From positions 1 through 5,660 of the forward strand of contig JALVTX010000225.1 of NCBI GenBank assembly GCA_027035825.1: a DNA stretch of 5,660 nt, written 5' to 3'. Shown piece by piece: positions 1 through 5,660 of the stretch (the first letter of the stretch is position 1; every line of letters begins with the position of its first letter). The stretch comes from Mariprofundaceae bacterium (lineage in GTDB: Bacteria > Pseudomonadota > Zetaproteobacteria > Mariprofundales > Mariprofundaceae). The notes under the pieces are model-generated. The model saw only the letters and a list, made by a program, of their open reading frames with translations. It did no database searches and was not told where the DNA came from. Made by a program: the position numbers and the translations under genes.

Positions 1-372
1 CGACGCCTGTCCGACCGTGTGCGCGAGTTCACCGATGAAATCCAGACCGTGGTGGACGAGGTGCATCACTCCTCGCAGGAATCCGTGGCCGTGACCCGCG
101 AGGGGCTGGAAGAGGTGGCCAAGGGCGTGGAAATCGCCCAGCGCGCGGGCGAAGCGCTGAAGATGATGCGCGCCATGTCCGAGAAGACCAGCCTGGCCGT
201 GCAGCACATCGCCAAGGCCACGGACAGGCAGGACGCCAGTAACCGCGAGTTCATCGAAACGATGCGCCAGATCAGCCAGCTGCTCAACGACGCGAACCAG
301 CAGATGCAGACCACCCGCGAATCGGCCGCGCGTCTCCGCGACGTGGCGGAAGAACTGCATCGGATGGTCTGA
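1..372 (+). CDS. Methyl-accepting chemotaxis protein, C-terminal fragment (5' end outside window)
   Basis: This is the last 123 codons of a chemoreceptor, read in frame from the first base to the TGA at 370-372. The whole visible part is predicted long alpha-helix with a heptad-like pattern rich in Glu, Gln, Ala and Arg. It includes a stretch (about 91-165) of the type E-G-L-E-E-V-A-K-G-V-E-I-A-Q-R-A-G-E-A-L, which matches the helix following the hairpin tip in MCP signalling domains (family knowledge). The tip itself, the membrane segments and the ligand-binding domain must lie upstream. The protein ends in E-E-L-H-R-M-V and has no C-terminal CheR/CheB-tethering pentapeptide. It lies 26 bp before a CheA-type kinase on the same strand, so it is probably a receptor feeding that kinase. 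A non-MCP coiled-coil protein is possible but less likely in this context. Confidence 0.8.
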   Translation, partial: RRLSDRVREFTDEIQTVVDEVHHSSQESVAVTREGLEEVAKGVEIAQRAGEALKMMRAMSEKTSLAVQHIAKATDRQDASNREFIETMRQISQLLNDANQQMQTTRESAARLRDVAEELHRMV

Positions 373-398
373 CGGCGCGCGCGAATCCTCGCCCTGCC

Positions 399-3326
399 AT
401 GAGCGGTCTCGATCTTTCCCAGTTTCTGGCCTCGTTTTTCGACGAGGCGCGGGGGCGGTTGTCGTCCATCAACGAGGGTCTGGTGGCGTTCGAGGCGGGG
501 ACGCTGGACGAGGAGGGTTTGATACGCCTGCGCCGGGACGCACACACCATCAAGGGCTCGGCGATGATGCTGGGCGTGGAAGACGTGGGCGGGGTGGCGC
601 ACGTGTTCGAGGACGCGATGGAGCACCTGATCGAGCATCCGGAGCGCCGGACGCCGGCGATGATCCAGTTCCTGTTCGATCTGCACGACCAGCTGGCCGC
701 GCGCCTGCAATCGGAGGATGCCGAGCGGCTCGATGGTGCGGCGGCGCGCGCGCAACTGGAAACCCTGATGGCCGAGGCGGCGGAGGGCGAGCGCCTGCCG
801 CCCGAGGCCGTGCGCGAGCAGCCACGGGAGGAACAGCCCGCGGATGTGTCGGAGACGGCCGCGCCCGAGGAAGCGCTCGTCAGGGCGGCCGAAACCGGTG
901 AACCGGATGACGGCGCCGCCGGGGCCGCGACGGATGAGGCCGCGGATGCAGCCGCCGGGAGCATGGGACTGGACATGGGGCAGTTCCTGGCCTCGTTTTT
1001 CGACGAGGCGCGGGGGCGGTTGTCGTCCATCAACGAGGGTCTGGTGGCGTTCGAGGCGGGGACGCTGGACGAGGAGGGGCTGATCCGGCTGCGCCGGGAC
1101 GCGCACACCATCAAGGGCTCGGCGATGATGCTGGGCGTGGAGGACGTGGGCGGGGTGGCGCACGTGTTCGAGGACGCGATGGAGCACCTGATCGAGCATC
1201 CGGAGCGCCGGACGCCGGCGATGATCCAGTTCCTGTTCGATCTGCACGACCAGCTGGCCGCGCGCCTGCAATCGGAGGATGCCGAACGGCTCGATGCGCC
1301 GGCGGCGCGGAGCCGGTTGACAACCCTGCTGGCGGAGCTGGAGCAGGCGGGCGAGAGTCAGGCTGCGACGGTGGACGAGGCCCGCGCAGGGGACGAGGAG
1401 AGAGCCGCGTCCAATGCGGAGATCGAGGCGGCTGCGGACGAATCCGCCGGCGTGACGGAGACCAACCGCTTCCGGCCCGACCTCAGCGAGACGCGCGCCC
1501 GGGTTTCCCATGTGCGGGGCAGCGGCCGCTTCCTGCGCGTGGATGCCGACCGGTTGGATGCGCTGGCCGGCCAGGTCATCGAGCTGGGCACCACCAAGAG
1601 CGAGCATGGGCGCCTGTCGCGTGACGCGCGGACGCTGAGCCGGCATCTCTCGCGAGCCCAAGGCATGGTTGCGCGGTTGCGGGAACGGCTGCCGGGCGCT
1701 GGCGGCGATGATGCGGCGGTGCTGGAGGCGCTGGATCGGCTGGATGCGCACTTGGCCTCGGTGTCTCTCCTGGGCCGTCGCCTGGAACATGACGCGGGGT
1801 ACGTCGCCGAGCGCCAGCGCATCCAACTGGATGATTTGCGCGACCGCGTGCTGGGGCTCATGCTGCGGCCGCTGGATGCGGTGTTCGCCACCTTCCCGCG
1901 CGCGGTGCGCGACATGGCCCAGCGCTATGACAAGAAGGTGCGGCTGGTCATGGCGGGCGAGACGGTGGAATGCGACCAGGGCGTGGTGGATGCGCTGACC
2001 GAGCCCTTGGTGCATCTGATCAACAACGCCATCGCGCACGGCATCGAAACGCCTGAGGAGCGCCTGCGCGCCGGCAAGCCCGAGGCCGGCCAGGTGACGC
2101 TGGCGGCGACCCAGAGCGGCAGCGAAATCCAGATCGAGGTGGTGGATGACGGCCGCGGCATCGATCCGGATGTCGTGCGTCGCGTGGCAGTGGAGAAGGG
2201 CGTGACCACGCAGGCCGAGGCCGAGGCCATGGATGACGCCGAGGCGCTGGAGATGATCTTTCGCCCCGGATTCTCAACCAAGCGGGAGGTGGACCAGACG
2301 GCCGGCCGCGGCATCGGCATGAACGTGGTGCAGGATACGCTGCGACGGCTCACGGGCGCCATCCGCATCGACACCGAGAAGGGCCAGGGAACCCGGTTCA
2401 TCATTTCCCTGCCGGTCAGTATCGCCGTGCAGCGGGCGCTGCTGTTCCGCATGGGCGGCCAGCGCTTCGGGATGCTCACGCACATGCTGGAGCACGTGGC
2501 CGCTCCCGGGCCGGGCGATATCGAAGAGGCCGAGGGGCGGCGGTATCTGGCCTACGACGGCCAGAAGGTGCCGCTGGTGGACTTGCGGCGCATGCTGCCG
2601 GGCGATGCCGGCGCGGAGCTGGCCGAGCAGCCGATGGTGCTGATCGCCAAGCATATCGAGGGTTTCACGGGCATCGTCGTGGACGAGCTGTATGGCGACG
2701 CCGAGGTCATCGTTCGCGAGCTGGATCCGTATCTGAAGCGCTATCAGGCGCAGGGCCTGATGGGCAACACCATTGCCGAGGACGGCTCGGTGGTGCTGCT
2801 GATCGAGCCCTACGGCATCAAGGAAATGGGGCGCACGGCGCCCGATGCGCGGCTGGAGCGCGCGGCGCGCGAGGCGCGGCCACCGAAGGCGGAGACGGAA
2901 GCGCCGGCCCGGTTCCGCGCCCTGCTGGCCGAGGATTCCATCATTGCCCGGCAGGTGGAGAAGGCGCTGCTCGAATCCATGGGCGCGCGGGTGGACACGG
3001 CCATCGACGGCCTGGATGCGCTGGAGAAGATGCAACGGCGCGACTACGACATCCTGATTACCGACTTGGAGATGCCGCGGCTGGATGGCTTTGGCCTGGT
3101 GCGCCGCGTGCGCAACGAGAAGCGATACGAAGACCTGCCCATCCTGATCATCTCCACGCGCGAATCGGCGGAGGATCGTCTCAAGGGCCTGGAGGCCGGC
3201 GCGGACGCCTATCTGGTGAAGCAGAAGCTCGACCAGGGCGGGCTTCGGGACGCGTTGCACGCCCTCCTGGGCCCATTGGATGCCGGGGTCACCGAACGAT
3301 TGACGAACGGGGAAGAATCCAGTTAA
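399..3326 (+). CDS. CheA-type hybrid sensor histidine kinase with two HPt domains and a C-terminal receiver
   Basis: This 975-residue cytoplasmic kinase of a chemosensory array autophosphorylates from ATP and passes phosphate to Asp of response regulators. Domains in order: HPt 1 (about 5-115, phospho-His49 in H-T-I-K-G-S); an Ala/Glu/Pro-rich linker; HPt 2 (about 190-305, His236); a second acidic linker; a CheA dimerisation region (about 377-510, beginning L-R-V-D-A-D-R-L-D); an HATPase with N box H-L-I-N-N-A-I-A-H-G-I-E (539-550), G1 box D-D-G-R-G-I-D (583-589) and G2 box G-R-G-I-G-M (636-641); a CheW-like domain (about 672-811); and a receiver (about 839-958) with E845/D846, phospho-Asp889, S919 and K941. 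No P2 (CheY/CheB-binding) domain is recognisable. The ATG at 399 is chosen because the HPt fold begins within a few residues; no clear Shine-Dalgarno is seen. ChpA and WspE proteins have related architectures, but the context does not allow either name. There are no membrane segments and no frameshift. Confidence 0.95.
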   Translation: MSGLDLSQFLASFFDEARGRLSSINEGLVAFEAGTLDEEGLIRLRRDAHTIKGSAMMLGVEDVGGVAHVFEDAMEHLIEHPERRTPAMIQFLFDLHDQLAARLQSEDAERLDGAAARAQLETLMAEAAEGERLPPEAVREQPREEQPADVSETAAPEEALVRAAETGEPDDGAAGAATDEAADAAAGSMGLDMGQFLASFFDEARGRLSSINEGLVAFEAGTLDEEGLIRLRRDAHTIKGSAMMLGVEDVGGVAHVFEDAMEHLIEHPERRTPAMIQFLFDLHDQLAARLQSEDAERLDAPAARSRLTTLLAELEQAGESQAATVDEARAGDEERAASNAEIEAAADESAGVTETNRFRPDLSETRARVSHVRGSGRFLRVDADRLDALAGQVIELGTTKSEHGRLSRDARTLSRHLSRAQGMVARLRERLPGAGGDDAAVLEALDRLDAHLASVSLLGRRLEHDAGYVAERQRIQLDDLRDRVLGLMLRPLDAVFATFPRAVRDMAQRYDKKVRLVMAGETVECDQGVVDALTEPLVHLINNAIAHGIETPEERLRAGKPEAGQVTLAATQSGSEIQIEVVDDGRGIDPDVVRRVAVEKGVTTQAEAEAMDDAEALEMIFRPGFSTKREVDQTAGRGIGMNVVQDTLRRLTGAIRIDTEKGQGTRFIISLPVSIAVQRALLFRMGGQRFGMLTHMLEHVAAPGPGDIEEAEGRRYLAYDGQKVPLVDLRRMLPGDAGAELAEQPMVLIAKHIEGFTGIVVDELYGDAEVIVRELDPYLKRYQAQGLMGNTIAEDGSVVLLIEPYGIKEMGRTAPDARLERAAREARPPKAETEAPARFRALLAEDSIIARQVEKALLESMGARVDTAIDGLDALEKMQRRDYDILITDLEMPRLDGFGLVRRVRNEKRYEDLPILIISTRESAEDRLKGLEAGADAYLVKQKLDQGGLRDALHALLGPLDAGVTERLTNGEESS
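420..735 (+). repeat. HPt-coding direct repeat, copy 1
   Basis: This 316-bp segment encodes residues 8-112 of the kinase (Q-F-L-A-S-F-F to E-R-L-D). It matches 981-1296 at an offset of exactly 561 bp (187 codons). Direct comparison shows eight mismatches, at 425, 518, 519, 524, 527, 542, 581 and 725, all synonymous. Two uninterrupted identical runs are 426-517 and 582-724. Outside the block the similarity drops abruptly, although the flanking residues are still recognisably related (G-L-D before, A-A-R followed by Leu-rich helix after). Confidence 0.97.
981..1296 (+). repeat. HPt-coding direct repeat, copy 2
   Basis: This second copy of the 316-bp block encodes residues 195-299 and carries the second phospho-acceptor, His236. 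Its protein sequence is identical to copy 1. A non-repeated linker (about residues 113-190) of Ala, Glu, Pro and Asp separates the two domains and is probably flexible. Confidence 0.97.
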
Positions 3327-3328
3327 AT
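3300..3328 (+). promoter_or_regulatory. Probable sigma-70 promoter of the tRNA pair, overlapping the kinase stop codon
   Basis: TTGACG at 3300-3305 (5 of 6 matches to the -35 consensus) is separated by exactly 17 bp from TTAAAT at 3323-3328 (4 of 6 matches to the -10 consensus). The -10 box contains the TAA stop codon of the kinase gene. The bases after it (3329-3338) are nearly all G and C, like the discriminators of stringently controlled stable-RNA promoters. A start 6-8 nt after the -10 box would leave a leader of about 7-10 nt before tRNA-Glu at 3344. This is a sequence-based prediction without expression data. Confidence 0.7.
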
Positions 3329-3343
3329 CCCGCCCTCGCTGAC

Positions 3344-3419
3344 GCTCCCATCGTCTAGTGGTCCAGGACGCCGCCCTCTCACGGCGGAAACAGGGGTTCG
3401 ACTCCCCTTGGGAGTACCA
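3344..3419 (+). tRNA. tRNA-Glu (anticodon CTC)
   Basis: A full cloverleaf can be folded by eye. The acceptor stem is 3344-3350 with 3409-3415 (one G-U at the first pair). The anticodon stem is 3371-3375 with 3383-3387 around a 7-nt loop, with anticodon CTC at 3378-3380. The T stem is 3392-3396 with 3404-3408 around a TTCGACT loop. The discriminator is A3416 and CCA is encoded at 3417-3419. Body sequence and loops closely resemble bacterial tRNA-Glu. The CTC anticodon reads GAG only, so another tRNA-Glu (TTC) should exist elsewhere in the genome. The gene starts 17 nt after the kinase stop codon. Confidence 0.97.
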
Positions 3420-3424
3420 GATCG

Positions 3425-3500
3425 GGGCCGGTAGCTCAGTTGGTAGAGCAGCAGACTTTTAATCTGCGGGTCCCAGGTTCGAGACCTGGCCGGCTCACCA
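3425..3500 (+). tRNA. tRNA-Lys (anticodon TTT)
   Basis: The cloverleaf is complete. The acceptor stem is 3425-3431 with 3490-3496 (one G-U). The D arm begins at 3434 (GCTC with GAGC). The anticodon stem is 3451-3455 with 3463-3467, and the loop CTTTTAA carries TTT at 3458-3460. The T stem is 3473-3477 with 3485-3489. The discriminator is A3497 and CCA is encoded at 3498-3500. It reads AAA and AAG. Only 5 nt (3420-3424) separate it from tRNA-Glu, so both are almost certainly cut from one precursor. Confidence 0.98.
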
Positions 3501-3531
3501 CCCTCCAACGGTCTTCATCTCTTCCTCCTTC

Positions 3532-3562
3532 AGGGGCCGCCCTTGGCGGCCCTTCCTTTTTT
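3532..3562 (+). terminator. Intrinsic (Rho-independent) terminator of the tRNA transcript
   Basis: An 8-bp perfect G+C stem, 3534-3541 (GGGCCGCC) with 3545-3552 (GGCGGCCC), closes a 3-nt loop. It can be lengthened by a G-T and an A-T pair to 3532/3554. After CC follows a run of six T at 3557-3562. It lies 31 nt downstream of the tRNA-Lys CCA end. On the minus strand no T-run follows the hairpin, so it should stop only plus-strand transcription and not the converging antiporter transcript. Confidence 0.9.
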
Positions 3563-3598
3563 CCGGGATGGTTCGCCGGGATGGGTTTGCCGGGATGG
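3563..3598 (+). repeat. Three short direct repeats CCGGGATGG
   Basis: The 9-mer CCGGGATGG occurs at 3563-3571, 3576-3584 and 3590-3598, with 4-5 nt spacers, so starts are 13 and 14 bp apart. The array sits directly after the tRNA terminator and ends 17 bp before the antiporter stop codon. No function is recognised; it may be local slippage duplication in noncoding DNA. Confidence 0.6.
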
Positions 3599-3615
3599 CG
3601 CTGACGATGGTTCGT

Positions 3616-4800
3616 TCACTGCCGCGCCAGGCGCTTCATCAGCATGGGCGGCAGGATGGTGGTGCCGGCGATGACCAGGATCATCACGGCATAGAGCTCA
3701 TCGCCGAACACGTTGGAGGTGCGGGCCAGTTCGGTGAAGATCAGGCCCACCTCGGCGCGCGGGATCATGGCCGCGCCGATCATCCAGCGTTCCTTCCGTT
3801 CGGCCCGGATCAGGAAGGCGCCGATCACCTTGGTGACGAGCGCCAGCGCCAGCAGCGCTGTGGCCATCCACCACACCGTGGGCGAGGCCCAGTCCACGGC
3901 TCGCAGGTTCAGCGAGGCGCCGACCATCACGAAGAAGATGGGCGTGAACAGGTGGATGACCGGCCGGGTGTCTTGCTCCACATCGGTGAGAAAGTCGGCG
4001 TCCGGCGCCAGCTTCGGCAGGCCCGGCAGTTTGAAATGGGGCGAGAGCGCCAGTCCCGCCGCAAAGCCGCCCAGGAGCGCGGGCGCGCCCACCGCGTGCG
4101 CCAGCCAGGCGAAGAACAGCACCAGGATGACGGCGGAGGTCGGGATCAGCCCGGGAATGACGGAATGCCGGCGGAAGCGACAGACGAGGCCGCTCATCAG
4201 GCTGGCCGCCACCGGCGCAAGGACGAGGAACAGGGCCACGAACAGCAGGATGCGGCCGGCATTGAGGAGGCTTGCGCCGCCGCCGGCGAACTCGAACAGC
4301 AGCGCCAGCAGCACCACGCCGAGCACGTCGTCCAGCACCGCCGCGCCCAGCACCACCTCGGCCGCGCGCGATCGTTGCAGGCCCAGATCGCGCAATACCC
4401 GCATGGTGACGCCGATGCTGGTGGCGGTGAGGGCGCCGCCGATGAACAGCGACACGATGGCGCTTTGGTGGAAGCCCCAGCGCGCCAGCGCGAAGCCCAG
4501 CGCCAGCGGCGCGACGAACCCCGTGACGGCGACCACGATGGAGGCCCGCCCGCGCCGCATCAGGTTGGCGATGTTCGTGTCCAGCCCCACCTCGAAGAGC
4601 AGCAGGATCAGCCCGATCTCGGCCAGCAGGTGGAGCATGTGGCTGGCGCTGATCCAGCCAAGCAGGCTTGGCCCCAGCACGATGCCGGCGGTCATTTCGC
4701 CCATCATGGCCGGCACGCCCGCCCGCGCCGCAGCCTCGCCGGCCAGGCGCGCGCCGAGCAGCACGGTCAGCAGTTCCAGGATGAAGGCGTTGACTTCCAT
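3616..4800 (-). CDS. CPA2-family monovalent cation/proton antiporter (Na+/H+ or K+/H+ exchanger)
   Basis: This 394-residue inner-membrane protein consists of hydrophobic helices from end to end, with about 12-13 segments expected. Marks of the Na_H_Exchanger (CPA2) family are G-I-V-L-G-P (39-44), T-A-T-S (125-128), the paired acidic ion-binding site D157-D158 in L-D-D-V-L-G, the G-G-F-A-A-G-L motif (244-250), P-I-F-F-V-M-V-G (287-294), and I-P-R-A-E-V-G-L-I (346-354). Two adjacent Asp suggest an electrogenic exchanger (family knowledge; ion unknown). It has no C-terminal TrkA-N/RCK domain, unlike the roughly 600-residue KefB/KefC proteins, so nucleotide or glutathione gating is not expected. 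The ATG at 4798-4800 begins just ahead of the first helix; no strong Shine-Dalgarno is seen. It follows the dehydrogenase gene by 30 bp on the same strand, so it may depend on an upstream promoter. Confidence 0.92.
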   Translation of the reverse strand: MEVNAFILELLTVLLGARLAGEAAARAGVPAMMGEMTAGIVLGPSLLGWISASHMLHLLAEIGLILLLFEVGLDTNIANLMRRGRASIVVAVTGFVAPLALGFALARWGFHQSAIVSLFIGGALTATSIGVTMRVLRDLGLQRSRAAEVVLGAAVLDDVLGVVLLALLFEFAGGGASLLNAGRILLFVALFLVLAPVAASLMSGLVCRFRRHSVIPGLIPTSAVILVLFFAWLAHAVGAPALLGGFAAGLALSPHFKLPGLPKLAPDADFLTDVEQDTRPVIHLFTPIFFVMVGASLNLRAVDWASPTVWWMATALLALALVTKVIGAFLIRAERKERWMIGAAMIPRAEVGLIFTELARTSNVFGDELYAVMILVIAGTTILPPMLMKRLARQ

Positions 4801-4830
4801 GGGATGCGGAATCTGACGAAGGGAGCAGGC

Positions 4831-5660
4831 TCACGCCACCCGTTTCATCACCACCATCTTTTCCACGCTCATCTCCAGCATGGCCGAACGCAGTCCCTCG
4901 CGCCCCAGGCCCGATGCCTTGACGCCGCCATAGGGCATGTGATCCACGCGGAAGGTGGGCGCGTCGTTGACCACCACGCCGCCGACCTCGAGCGCCTCGA
5001 TGGCCCGTTGCACGTGGGCGAGATCGCGGCTGAAGATGGCGGCTTGCAGGCCGAAGTCCGATCGGTTGACGCGGGCGATGGCGTCGTCCAGCGCGGCGAA
5101 CGGGGCGACGGTGACCACGGGGCCGAAGATTTCCCGCCGGCAGACGCCCATGTCCTCATCCACGTCCACGAGAATGGTCGGTTCGATCAGGTTGCCCGCG
5201 CCCTCGGGCAGCCGTCGTCCGCCGCAAGCGATGCGCGCGCCGGCCGCCACGGCCTCCTCGATCCAGGTCATGATGCGATCTGCCGCCTGCCCGTGGATGA
5301 CGGGCCCTACCGCCACATCCTCCCGTCGCGGGTCGCCCGTCTTCATGGCGCCTGCTTCCCTGGTCAGCGCTTCGAGGAAGGCCTCGTGGATGGATTCATG
5401 GACGTAGATGCGCTGCACGGCGATGCAGGACTGGCCCGCCTGCGCGAATCCGCCCATGGCGCAGCGTCGGGCCGCCTCGTCCACGTCGGCGCTCCCGTCC
5501 ACGATGGTGCCGGAGTTGCCGCCCAGCTCCAGTAGCACGGGCTGGCGCTCCACCTGCTTCTTGAGCTGCCAGCCCACGGCCGGGCTGCCGGTGAAGCTGA
5601 CCAGCCGGATGACGGAGCTGGAAAGCAGCAACGGGATGTCCGCATGGCGCATCGGCAATA
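4831..5660 (-). CDS. NAD(P)-dependent aldehyde dehydrogenase, C-terminal part (5' end outside window)
   Basis: About 276 codons of a cytoplasmic aldehyde dehydrogenase that oxidises an aldehyde to the acid. The family is usually near 470-500 residues, so the N-terminal 40 percent is off the right edge. Visible in order: nucleotide-binding F-T-G-S (22-25 of the visible protein), catalytic Glu in L-E-L-G-G (E44), catalytic Cys in G-Q-S-C (C78, codon 5425-5427), E-I-F-G-P (176-180), N-R-S-D-F-G-L-Q, and the C-terminal signature M-P-Y-G-G-V-K-A-S-G-L-G-R-E-G (241-255). The N-D-A-P-T-F-R-V-D-H stretch resembles the lactaldehyde dehydrogenase/NADP-glyceraldehyde-3-phosphate dehydrogenase-like branch, but substrate cannot be assigned. 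All catalytic residues in view are present, so it looks functional. The stop codon is TGA (complement of 4831-4833). It is probably the first-transcribed partner of the antiporter. Confidence 0.94.
   Translation of the reverse strand, partial: LPMRHADIPLLLSSSVIRLVSFTGSPAVGWQLKKQVERQPVLLELGGNSGTIVDGSADVDEAARRCAMGGFAQAGQSCIAVQRIYVHESIHEAFLEALTREAGAMKTGDPRREDVAVGPVIHGQAADRIMTWIEEAVAAGARIACGGRRLPEGAGNLIEPTILVDVDEDMGVCRREIFGPVVTVAPFAALDDAIARVNRSDFGLQAAIFSRDLAHVQRAIEALEVGGVVVNDAPTFRVDHMPYGGVKASGLGREGLRSAMLEMSVEKMVVMKRVA

Noticed and set aside
420..1296. Assembly artefact as the cause of the HPt repeat
   Set aside because: The copies carry eight scattered silent differences and distinct flanking linkers, and the reading frame is kept throughout, which argues for a real duplication. 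Long reads would settle it.
66..2039. Long minus-strand open frame (657 codons) opposite the MCP and kinase genes
   Set aside because: It is rich in Arg, His, Gln and Pro, has no recognisable domain, and repeats itself only because it lies opposite the HPt duplication. It is a shadow frame of G+C-rich coding DNA.
3323..3508. Minus-strand 61-codon open frame between the kinase and the antiporter
   Set aside because: It is the antisense translation of the two tRNA genes, a familiar kind of false protein annotation.
3568..5535. Long plus-strand open frame (655 codons) opposite the antiporter and dehydrogenase
   Set aside because: The composition is dominated by His, Gln, Arg, Gly and Asp with no family motif, while the opposite strand encodes two clear enzyme/transporter families. 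It is a shadow.
5656..5658. TTG as a start codon for the aldehyde dehydrogenase
   Set aside because: The visible part lacks the whole N-terminal portion of the family and the frame is still open at the window edge, so this codon is an internal Leu.
1..5660. CRISPR array, insertion sequence, prophage or attachment site next to the tRNAs
   Set aside because: No regular spacer array, transposase, integrase or terminal inverted repeats are visible, and no repeated tRNA 3' end is seen in the window.

Overview
The window is G+C-rich, with most third codon positions G or C, and looks like the chromosome of a proteobacterium. Two tRNA genes with encoded CCA ends and a chemotaxis-type hybrid kinase with a C-terminal receiver fit a gammaproteobacterium. 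This placement is an inference; no feature here fixes the genus.

Layout. On the plus strand, positions 1-372 hold the C-terminal end of a methyl-accepting chemotaxis protein (MCP). After 26 bp comes a 975-residue CheA-type hybrid histidine kinase (399-3326). Its domain order is HPt-HPt-dimerisation-ATPase-CheW-receiver. The two HPt domains come from a tandem in-frame duplication of 187 codons; over 105 residues they are identical in protein and differ at only eight bases, all synonymous. Next, still on the plus strand, are tRNA-Glu(CTC) and tRNA-Lys(TTT), 5 nt apart, followed by an intrinsic terminator at about 3532-3562. A good promoter for the tRNA pair lies in the last codons and stop codon of the kinase gene.

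On the minus strand, converging on the tRNAs, are a CPA2-type cation/proton antiporter (4800 down to 3616) and, upstream of it, the C-terminal part of an NAD(P)-dependent aldehyde dehydrogenase that runs off the right edge (5660 down to 4831). They are 30 bp apart and probably co-transcribed.

How the genes work together. The MCP and the CheA hybrid are probably receptor and kinase of one chemosensory pathway. The receptor controls autophosphorylation, the ATPase domain loads phosphate on His49 and/or His236, and Asp889 of the fused receiver can accept it. The pathway output (flagella, type IV pili, or a Wsp-like second-messenger route) cannot be told from this window because the rest of the operon is not shown. 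The tRNAs are a separate transcription unit. The antiporter and dehydrogenase are ordinary metabolic or homeostatic genes with no visible link to the chemosensory genes.

No wholly new system is visible. The points most worth a second look are the near-perfect HPt duplication and the tRNA promoter embedded in the kinase gene.
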